From Calliopum simillimum (lineage: Eukaryota; Arthropoda; Insecta; Diptera; Lauxaniidae), in contig OX638372.1 in NCBI GenBank assembly GCA_951812925.1, forward strand, positions 88,123,058 through 88,187,057: a stretch of DNA of 64,000 nucleotides. Reading direction: 5' to 3'. Below, in pieces: positions 23,831-32,600 of the stretch (positions within the stretch are counted from its first letter, which is position 1; every line of letters starts with the position of its first letter). Below the pieces are notes generated by a model. The model was given only the letters and a program-made list of their open reading frames with translations, was not told the origin of the DNA and did no database searches. Made by a program: the position numbers and the translations under genes.

Positions 23831-24526
23831 GGCTGCTATATATTATTCTGGCCTAGGCAACACTAATGTCAATAGCTAAAATAATAAAGTTTGACATTTT
23901 TCAGCATAAACATACTCAGAACGTTTTGACGTATGACCATCATTTGTGTTGTTTACAGTGACTTGAAAAAATCAATTTGGCAAAAAAATGGAATTAACCC
24001 GTGAACATTTTCGTGCGATCATTTTTCACAACTTTCGACGTGGACTATCACAAGATGCATCGATAAACTTAAATCTTTGTATGGCGATGAAGCACCATTC
24101 TATATATAGCACTGTGAAAAACTGGTTTAATGAATTCAATCGTGGCCGACGCTCGCTCAAAGTCGAATTCCGTGCAGGTCGTCCAAAAACGGCCGTTGTG
24201 CCAGACAGAGAACATTGATGCCGTGCGTGAACTGATAATGCAAGATCGTCATGTGACATACCGTGAGATAGAGGCATCCTTGGGCATTTATCCCACTAGC
24301 ATACATTCGATATTGCATGAACACCTGACCCCATAATTTATCAATCGCTTAAATTATCAATGGAAAAATTGATTTTCTTAACTCACTGTAAACAAAACGA
24401 ATAGCACTTGTACATCAAAACGTTGTGAGTACGTTTATGCTAAAAAATGTCAAACTTTATTTTGATGTTGCCAGATTTTAGATATTGACATTAGTGTTGC
24501 CTAGGCCAGAAATTTATATAGCAGCC
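23831..24526 (+). mobile_element. Second mariner-like element, internally deleted
   Basis: The inverted ends start GGCTGCTATATA and continue through CTGGCCTAGGCAACACTAAT. TA follows on the right (24527-24528); the left border reads TG. From CAACACTAATGTCAAT inward the repeats closely match those of the mariner at 17816-18540, while the outermost ~25 bp differ. A hAT-type MITE has inserted just after the right end. Confidence 0.85.
23988..24333 (+). pseudogene. Mariner transposase N-terminal fragment, frameshifted
   Basis: It starts with ATG at 23988 (MELTREHFRAIIFHNFRRG) and runs through FNRGRRSLKVEFRAGRPKT. Near 24200-24215 the frame is lost, and it continues in another frame with an AVRELIMQDRHVTYREIEA-type block and ILHEHL before stopping. 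Only the DNA-binding half of a mariner transposase is represented; no catalytic aspartates remain. Confidence 0.87.
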
Positions 24527-24530
24527 TACG

Positions 24531-24679
24531 CAGTGGCGGATCCAGCATTGTCAAGAGGGGGGGCCGATTGACTACATTTCTAGGTAATAACAGAATGTTT
24601 TCAAAATCCTTACATATAATTTAGGTTTGAGAGAGGGGGCGATCGCCCCATCGCCCCCCCCCCTCTGGATCCGCCACTG
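24531..24679. mobile_element. hAT-type MITE, 149 bp, with exact 8-bp duplication
   Basis: Termini are CAGTGGCGGATCCAG and its exact reverse complement. AGCCTACG is repeated directly at 24523-24530 and 24680-24687. The interior is G-rich on one side and C-rich on the other. The duplicated target includes the last four bases of the mariner at 23831-24526, so this insertion is younger than the mariner. Confidence 0.92.
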
Positions 24680-25466
24680 AGCCTACGTATGTATATGACT
24701 AAAAGTTCAATTAAAAATTAATTTTCAATATATACATGTCATTAAGTAACACACTTAAAAATTCTTAAAAGTTCCTAATTTCAAGAAAATTGATTTGGTC
24801 CATTTTTGTTTTTTTCTATAGAAATTTATTAATGATGCAATGCAGATACATGTTGCATATCAAATGAAAGGAAATAAATTGGGCTTCCTAATTTAGTTAT
24901 TAAAATTATAGGTTAATAATACATTTTTTGGGAAAAATAACGGTTTTTTGGGGAAAAAATGTGGTAAATTTTTGAAAAATTGTCATATCTCGAAAACTAT
25001 GACTCAAATTGAAAAATTTTGTAGAGCAATTATATAGCCCGGTAAAATACCTTTCATATGGCAACAATATTTTTAAAATCCATCAAGGGGTTGTTGTTTT
25101 TGTTGTAATTAATTCTGAGCCCTATTTGGGCAAAAAAAAAAAAATAATAAAAAAACAACAACAGTCGCTTAAGTAAAATTGTTCCCAAAATTTTTTCAAA
25201 AATCCACTTTCAAAAATAACGTTTCATTTTATAAAATTATTTTCTTAAAACTTTTTTAGTTCTGTGGAAACTATTGTGAATGATAAATAAAAAAATAAAA
25301 AAAAAAACAACAAAACAGATGTTAAAGCAAAATAGAGCAATTTTTAACACATTCGTCATCATGCAAACAAAAAAAAGATACATTCCAATAATAAAAAAAA
25401 AAATAAAGTTCAACTACTCATAAAAAGCAAATTTAAGCAAAATATTTATAAAAAACAATTACTCAC

Positions 25467-25518
25467 TCTCCAACAAACGCTGAATTAAGCTGTCCACGTT
25501 CAAATCGAAATCTGCCAT
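25467..25518 (-). CDS. flw: Protein phosphatase 1 beta catalytic subunit, first coding exon
   Basis: Read on the minus strand from ATG at 25518, it encodes MADFDLNVDSLIQRLLE plus one base of the next codon, then a good donor (gtgagt, starting at 25466). The text is the N-terminus of the PP1-beta (flapwing) catalytic subunit, which in Drosophila begins almost identically and has an exon junction after LLE. PP1 beta is a Ser/Thr phosphatase; with a myosin-targeting subunit it dephosphorylates non-muscle myosin light chain. No metal-binding or catalytic motif falls in this exon; those must lie in exons beyond position 1. The ATG is taken because it gives the conserved start. The call rests on 17 residues, but they are distinctive. 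Confidence 0.78.
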
Positions 25519-26409
25519 TGTGATTGCTCTTTTGATTGCGCTGCTGACGTTTGGTCTTCTATTAAGTTTTTTTTTAATTCTTGGCAATTGAACGAAATTC
25601 CAATTAGAACTTTTTAATAGAATAAACGCAGCAAAAAAACTATTATTACAAGAACGGAAATTCAGAAATCAAAAGAAAAATAATAATCCAAAGTTAGCAA
25701 ATTTATTGTAGTTTTCAAAAATTTTGCCCATAAATTTCTTTAATTTTCACTTGAATTTTTACACATTCACTAGATTTAGCAGCATTCGTTCGCAAACCAG
25801 AAGAGGGGCCAGAAATTAAAGTAAATGACAGAACTTTTTGATTTTTTCTTTACAAAACAGTAAATTTTTGGGCGTTGAATTTATTGAATTAAGTAAAATT
25901 GCTTTTTACACTTTTTAGTTTCGACAAAGTAAAATAAATGGTTTTTATCTTTTTCCTTCAAATGCAGCACTTTCGCACTTCACTTTCACAATAACCAAAA
26001 ACTAAAAAAAAAAATCTCGAGTACAAATTTATAGCGTAATTAGTTTATTTCATTTATTGTTGTTTTGAAAAATTCACTATGTATATTGTTAAAGCGGCGC
26101 TAGTTAATGTGATGCAATTATAATAGAATTATATTTCTTGTTGCAATAAAAATCACACTTTCTTCACACACTCCGCTATTTTCTCGCGCAAATGAACATG
26201 GCGGCCGCAAAAAGTAAACTGAACGAACAGGGCTTAATGAAAATTCCAATTCGATTAAATTTCTTTTGAGGAACGTCGTGAATTGCATTAATTTTTGTTT
26301 CTTGCTGAATGCATCCTTTAAAGAGTTGCCACCTAATTTTTTGTGTGTATAAGGTATTCACAATGGTCGTCACTGTTGTAAATTGCTATTGCAAAGCGGA
26401 AGATGCTAT
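25519..26409 (-). other. flw: Region upstream of the flw start codon (5' UTR/promoter side)
   Basis: No open frame of note. It probably contains 5' UTR or an upstream exon of flw on the minus strand. The stretch near 26170-26215 is less AT-rich than its surroundings (CGCTATTTTCTCGCGC, GGCGGCCGC) and could be near a transcription start. I see no clear TATA box or initiator that decides this. Confidence 0.3.
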
Positions 26410-26759
26410 CAGGCCTGTTCCGTAATCCGTGTGGTTTTAATTACTTTTCATTTGGGAGGCTTTTTGATGAAAACGGTGAGTCACACGATAAAAAGTACCA
26501 GAATCTTTTTTGTGGAGAATTACAAGTTCTGCAAATAGTATTTATTTGCACTAAGGAAAAAGCAACCGTTTAAGAAATATCAGATAAAATCAAATTTTTC
26601 GACTATTTGCAGTTTTTTTCAGATTATTTCGTTAATGCAAATCACTTGTATTTGTAGAACCTGTAATTCTCCACAAAAATGATTCAAATAATTTGCATCG
26701 TACGACTCACCTCCTAAGTGAAAAGTAATTGAAATCACACTGATTTCGGAACAAGCCTG
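26410..26759. mobile_element. MITE, ends CAGGC(C/T)TGTTCCG
   Basis: A 350-bp inverted-repeat element. Its arms contain GGAGGCTTTTTGATGAAAAC or its complement, GTGAGTCACACG, and TTGTGGAGAATTACAAGTTC. A full relative is at 52641-53024 and a one-arm fragment at 42818-42925. The mirror-like open frame at 26619-26855 belongs to this element. Confidence 0.75.
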
Positions 26760-27504
26760 TATATTTTGTTTTTCTGGAGAACCACAAGCGATCCCACTCC
26801 AAAAATTGGAGGACATGTAAGTTACACTTGTAGCTTTTTTACACACAAAACTCAATTCAAAAAATTTTTTTTAAGTATAAGCCCTCTGTATAAAAAAATA
26901 ATTTATTTTGCATATTTTTATTTTAAAGGCTGTTTTAAGACAAGTCATTTGACACAATTTAAAATTGGATAAAAGCAACTAAAGTCATAGCTCCTTAAAA
27001 AAAACTTACCTTAAAATTTCAAAGTCTCATATCTCAGTCATTTTATAAATTTTTGAAAAATATATGGTAGTAATTTTTTCCACTATGCCACCATTGCTTA
27101 TGCCAATTTATAGCTAAATCGTATTCCATCAACAAAATCTTTATCGGTTTGACAAGGAATCAAACGATCATGTTCGTCAGACAAATATGGCCGCTGACTG
27201 TCACTCAACCACAAACCATTTTGTGGTTGACTGATGACTGACGAAAAATAGTGGGCACACACTCGAACTAGGAAAATTTGAGCATAATTGACGAACTTGA
27301 TCGATAGTCTGTACCGGATTTTAGATGGCAGCGTTTTAACATAGTTCTTCTAAAACGATTTAGTGTGCTATCTACTTCTTCTTCTTTGTCTTAACTTTTT
27401 TCTGCTTTTCGTTTCCGCACCGCTACCCTCCGCTGGCCAAGAAACTCCAAGTGTCACTTCGAGAATCGATAAAAATGTGTGGCCACTATGTTGAAATCTA
27501 ATTA
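26760..27504. other. Intergenic stretch without recognised gene
   Basis: It contains a small open frame (26766-26972) without domain features. Near 27205-27230 there is a short hairpin CCACAAA..TTTTGTGG. The sequence CTGATGACTGACGAAA near 27228 resembles hammerhead words but lacks stem II. Nothing else can be supported. Confidence 0.4.
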
Positions 27505-28710
27505 TTGGGTGTACAACTTAAAAATCGGAATTTGACGGTGGATGTCCGTACTAACAAATATCGTGAAAGCTCGAACTTTATATATATGTCATTTTGAAGG
27601 TACATTTGGCAGCTGTCAAAATCAGTCAACAAAACAATTTTATCTTGTGTGCATCATTATTATTTTTCACGATGAATAACTTCGAAAATTCGAGAAAAAG
27701 ACAGCATTTGCGGGAGGTTCTGTTGGGTCTGTTGCGGAAAATAATAGTTTGCTTGTAGAAGTTTATGGCAACGATGCTTTAGGAAAAACACAGTGTTTTG
27801 AATGGTTTGAACTCTTAAAAAGTGCCGATTTTGACATCAAAGACGAAGAACACCCAGGACAGCCAAAAGAAGAAGACGAAGAATTAGAGAAGCTACTCGA
27901 TGAGGATTCGTGTCAAACACAAGACGAGCTTGCCAAATCGTTGGGAGTGACTCAGCAAGCCATTTCGAAACGTTTGAAAGCCGCCGGATACATTCAGAAG
28001 CAAGGTAATTGGGTCCCCTATGAGTTGAAGCCGGGAGACGTTGAACGGCGCTTCTGTATGTCTGAAATGCTGCTTGAGCGCCATAAAAACAAATCATTTT
28101 TGCATCGGATTGTGACGGGATGAAAAATGGATCCATTATAACAATCCAAATATCCATGGCGCCAAGGTTATGCTGTGTATTTGGTGGGATCAGAAGGGGC
28201 CGTTATATTATGAGTTGTTGAAATCGGGCCAGACAATCACAGGTGACCTGTACCGAACACAATTAATACGTTTGAAGCGTGCCCCAATCGAAAAATGCCC
28301 GGAAAATGCGACCAGACACGAAGCAATAATTTTTCATCATGACAACGCTCAGCCGCATGTTGCAAGACCTGTGAAAAACTATTTGGAAAATAGTGGATGG
28401 GAAGTTTTGGCTCACCTGCCTTATAGTCCGGACCTTGCTCCGTCTGACTTTCATTTATTTCGCTCGATGCAAAACGCCGTCACCGGAATACGCTTCACAT
28501 CAGAGCAAGGCATCCGAAATTGGATAGATTCATTTTTGGCCACCAAGCCGGCGCAATTTTTTTGGGATGGAATTCATAAATTGCCTGAAAGATGGGGAAA
28601 TGTTATAGCTTCCAATGGACAATACTTTGAATAAAATATATTGTAACATTTTTCCACAATAAAGCATCAAATTTCGCTAAAAAATTCCGATTTTTAAGTT
28701 GTACACCCAA
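27505..28710 (+). mobile_element. Mariner element with intact ends
   Basis: A 29-bp perfect terminal inverted repeat beginning TTGGGTGTACAACTTAAAAA is flanked by TA on both sides (27503-27504, 28711-28712). The total length, 1206 bp, is close to a complete mariner (about 1.3 kb). The transposase gene inside is nearly full length but broken. This is the best preserved DNA transposon in the window. Confidence 0.95.
27672..28634 (+). pseudogene. Mariner transposase (DD34D), frameshifted
   Basis: The start region at 27672 is in a different frame from the main body, which runs from about 27749 with VEVYGNDALGKTQCFEWF and a second HTH (LAKSLGVTQQAISKRLKAAG). The motif around the first catalytic aspartate, IVTGDEKWI, is split by a 1-base deletion near 28120, creating a TGA. 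About 20 residues are missing just after it, between NP and NIHGAKVMLC. The second aspartate is in HHDNAQPH (28339-28362) and the third in YSPDLAPSDFHLF (28423-28461). It ends normally with GQYFE and TAA. All three aspartate motifs remain recognisable, but the gene cannot make one protein. Confidence 0.93.
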
Positions 28711-29481
28711 TAATATTCAGTGTAAGAAACATTTATAGGTCTACTTCGTGCTTAAAAATTAAACACGCAAATTTATCTGTGTCAAATTAAGCACTTTTGT
28801 TGTTGCTTTCACATACGTTTCTCAAAAAGTGCTTCACGAGCACTGAAAACTGTCTTCTATAACACTGGCAACATTTATTTTCCATTTGCTTTATGTTTGT
28901 TTAATGACATTTAAGACAAGAAGTGCCACTTGGTCGAAAATAGCCAAAATCGGTAGCCCTGCTGTTTTATGCGCATATTTAAATTAAATCTCGTCAGAAT
29001 TTAGATTTAGATTTAGATTTATTTTCTTATGGTAAATCATGTGATTTACGCCCATATTTAGTGCTAAATCTCGAAACAGCCTTAAATCATAGATCTCCTC
29101 TGGAAACGTAATATTTAATTTAATTTATTAATTTATGCCAACATTAAAGCTCAAATGCCCGAAAATGCAAATCTTCCGTGAATGATAGAACATACAATAC
29201 TTTATATGATTTTGACTCTTATGGCCAGAGAAAAAAAGCCATGGCGAATGTACAACTTTTATTTTTTTCGCAAAATAAATTATCATAGGATTTATAATAA
29301 AATTGTTTTAGTTGAATTCAAATCTCTATCAAGTTAAAGAAAATGCGATTATGTTGCTAAACATTTGAAAGGATTCCATCCTGTAGTTTGGCCTGTTTGT
29401 CCACAAAAATGACCACTGCAGTTAAACTAAGAAAGAGAGTAATTTCCTGAGTTAAAAAATATATAATACTTACTTACAATC
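28711..29481. other. Spacer between the mariner and the 3' end of the ZAD gene
   Basis: Mostly AT-rich. Near 29004-29025 TTTAGATTTAGATTTAGATT is a short tandem repeat. The 3' UTR of the minus-strand zinc-finger gene must start at 29481 and run to lower coordinates; a possible AATAAA on the minus strand is TTTATT at about 29018-29023, but the true end cannot be fixed. Confidence 0.4.
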
Positions 29482-29626
29482 TTAGCAATCAGGTTCAATT
29501 TCCATTGGTGTTTTCTCGCTTATGTGATTGATTCCATGCACCTTAATTTTATGGTTTTTCAGGATGTTTATAGCAAATGATTTGCCGCATATATCGCAAG
29601 TATACGGACTTTCAATAGCGTGGGTT
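29482..29626 (-). CDS. ZAD gene exon 10: finger 9 and C-terminus
   Basis: Joined to exon 9 it completes H-Y-R-T-H, then CDICGKSF...LKNHKIKVH and a tail ending EIEPDC with TAA at 29482-29484. The finger has 11 instead of 12 residues between the second Cys and first His. Intron 9 is 3.5 kb and holds a fold-back element. Confidence 0.82.
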
Positions 29627-32600
29627 CTAAGACAAAAAAAAAAATTCCTTACAATTTTTTTCTTTTGTAAGCATAAGAAGTAAGAAGAATATGTTATTAG
29701 GCATTTGTGTCATGTGTCACGATTCCGAAATATCCTTGCTAGAATAGATAGAATTTTAACTTTTTAACCCCTTTTAATCATTGGTTCATTTGCAGATTTA
29801 TCGCCAATCAAAAACAAGTTTTTGAATAAATAAAACGAACAACTTAATATACATCAAAAACATCTTGTCTTGTTTCCACTGGTCTACCGATCAAAATATG
29901 CCAAATCAAATTTTCGCGTTCTCACAGCAAGATGCTTTTTTGACAGTTGGTTTATTGTTAACCAAATAACTATTCAGTTTCATTATTTAATTATTTTTAA
30001 AAGTCACTTAAATTCTTTTTATTTCAGTTTTAAATTGTTTGTTTTGTTTTATTTTGACCTGCATTATACATTATACATGTGTCAAAAAAAAGAAGCTCTT
30101 CAGAATTTCCTTCTCTGAATAACTTAAATCCAGTATTGCAATGGCTGAAATAGCGTTCATACAAATCGAAAAGCCCTTTATATGGCAAACTAATTTGGTT
30201 TGTGCGTAACTAAGCACAAAACTAACAAAATCGTCTTAACCGAGCTACTGACTTCCGTTATTTCAAACAGTAATTTTTAAAAGGACATTATGAAAAAAAT
30301 AAAAGAATGAATAAAAGAATTTTATCAATGCCATAAGCATAAAACGATTTAAAAACTTCTTGCTAGTATAGGAATAGTTAGATAATAGTACTTTAAACCG
30401 AGAACATTTCAGAATCATAACGTACATATCTAAAAAAAAACGGCAGGTGGCACTCGGGGAGTGGCCGATGATATTGGAAGCTAATGCTTATTATAAGCTA
30501 ATATGTATATATCTATATATATGAGCGCCCCTCTTACGTTCGAAAAATAAGTGAGAGAGAGAGAGAGAGAGAGAGAGCATGAGCTGGTGCGCGCAATGTT
30601 TATAAACATATATATATGTATACATACATATATACTGTATACTGTACTTTGTATACAGTACGTCTCTATTTTTATATGTGTGACGCATTTTCGTTGCAAA
30701 CATCCGTTACACTTTTTCGTTGCATGTTTTCGCTGTTCAGACTCTGCCTCTCAAAACGTCCGATAAGGAAGCATTAGCTTCCAAAAAAGGAAAAACCAAT
30801 TATAGCCCAGGAAAATTTGAATATTTCTGCGAAAAAATTCCAAGTGAATTTTTTTCACCGGAATTATATTTATTTATGCATGGTTAATAATTTGTAAAAG
30901 TCCATTGAAGTCCATTGTGCGCATAAAAAGGTCGCTAAAATCAGTTTTTTGCAAATATCTCGCTAACGCAAACTTTTACAGAAAAATTTTTCTCCACAAT
31001 TTTGTAACACAGGAAATTTCCTATTTAAAGATGTTAAAAATGTTTTCGTGCAGCTTATAGTTTAGGAGATAACCCAATTATAAAGTTGTGCACAGTTTTT
31101 ACATGTAATTGCTACGTATAAGTTCACATTAAAATATCCTTCTTTTAAAATTGCGAATACTCTTTAACGAGGAGTCATTCAAAAATAATTAAAAAACCGT
31201 TCAAAAGATAATTGGATTCTGTATACACCACGTTAAATTTTTTTTTGGAGCCACTCGTGGCTCGGTTTTTTTGCCATTTAAAGGTTTTTTTGCATATCTT
31301 CTAAGCGGTTACTTTAATGTGTACACATATCGTCGGTTGAGTATTATTTTGCCGTAAACACCAAAACACGCATTTTCAACTGAGAATGCAGTTTAATGTT
31401 TCCGAGTACGCTCTTTCTGAATCTTTTGTCCATTTTGTCCTATCTCTTTCCAATCGAGAGTTATATAGTATGACTTTTGCCGTATATCCACAAAAAGTAC
31501 AAGTTGAATTTTTAGTTTGCCGTTAACGACAAAAATATGGATATACGGCAAGTTTTCCGTATATTTTCAAATTTTTTTTTAGTTATTTTTGTTTTGCCGT
31601 ATATGTATATGAATGATATAATGATTCACTATTGTTTTAATATAAAGCATTGCTAGGCGTATAAACTTAAGCCAATCAGTGTATTGAGTGCATTAGTATA
31701 TAAACCAGTGGTATCTATATGAAACATTGTGAAGTTTAAAACAAAAATAGTGTTTTATTTAATGGTTCTTTCGTAAGTATTTTTTTTTTTGTAGCTGTTG
31801 CTTTCAAGTGTTAATATTGTTGAATCCTGAGTAGTAAAAACAACGCAAATTTTATTATAATAGTGATCGTAGTCATTTTCACATTTTAACTCCGTTTTTC
31901 AAGATATTCTTGTTGACAAATTAGTTACATGCAAATTTGACCCATTTTAATATATTTCCCATTAATGAACGGTGGTGAGTTTTAAAAGTGCATGGTTTTA
32001 TCCTTAATATGGTGAAACAATGGACCATTTATCATTATATTTGCAAAGGTTATAGCCATTCAAAAACTATTTCCTATGCAAACATGCACTACATGTCGTA
32101 TGAGAAATATTTATAAATATGGAAAAATAAAGTCTCATATCAATATTTTCTGACCATTCTGCCGCCACAAACTCTCTGTAAGTTAAAAAAAGTGAGAAAT
32201 TTTTCATGAAATGTAGAAATTTTGCCAAACTACCTGAAGAAATATTTATATAACTTAAAAAGTAGAAGGCGTAGAATTCTGTAGTTAGTAAAAAACCAAA
32301 TAAAATTATTTACTAAAAGTATTTAAGAAAAAAAAATTAAATTTTATCGGTTAGTTTGTTTGTAATTCCACCTCAAACTTAAAAAAGTGATTTCCCAATA
32401 AAGTGAAATTGGCGTTTACGGCAAAGTAATACTCAGGCGACGATATGGCTTATTTTTTGTAGATCTTGTGATTTTCTACAAAATTGATGCTATTGCTTTT
32501 TAACGTATGACTTACCGTTTCAGAGATATCCTTCAAAAACCAGTATTTTCGAAACCTTAACGGTTTTTGAAGAATATCGAGTGGCTCCAAGAAAAAATTT

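Larger units (their letters stand above)
22820..25085. repeat. Composite fold-back repeat, arms ~22930-23160 and ~24770-25080
   Basis: The left arm contains GCATCATTAATAAATTTCTA and a GACCAAATCAACTTCC..AAATTAGG stretch. The right arm has the same text in reverse (24770-24845). Further out, ATATGAAAGGTATTTTA near 22966 matches reversed text near 25045. A similar unit lies near 52230-52430. Between the arms are the GC-rich repeat, the ribozyme-bearing repeat, the second mariner and a hAT-type MITE. Confidence 0.65.
1..25466 (-). other. flw: First coding intron of flw (part), filled with repeats
   Basis: This stretch lies downstream, on the minus strand, of the only flw exon in the window. No PP1 catalytic-core coding sequence is visible on the minus strand, so the intron probably continues past position 1. 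All open frames here are short or belong to mobile elements. The parts that can be described are listed separately. Between them (about 3844-5160, 6310-7976, 13016-14340, 14900-15909, 18690-20729, 21930-22820) I see only AT-rich sequence with homopolymer runs and no supportable gene. Confidence 0.55.

Noticed and set aside
27226..27245. A second hammerhead-like string, CTGATGACTGACGAAA
   Set aside because: There is no room for a stem II hairpin between CTGATGA and GAAA, so it cannot form the core.
30481..30766. Frames with Ser/Leu or Arg/Glu repeats
   Set aside because: They translate the (GA)n microsatellite and nearby TATA-rich sequence.
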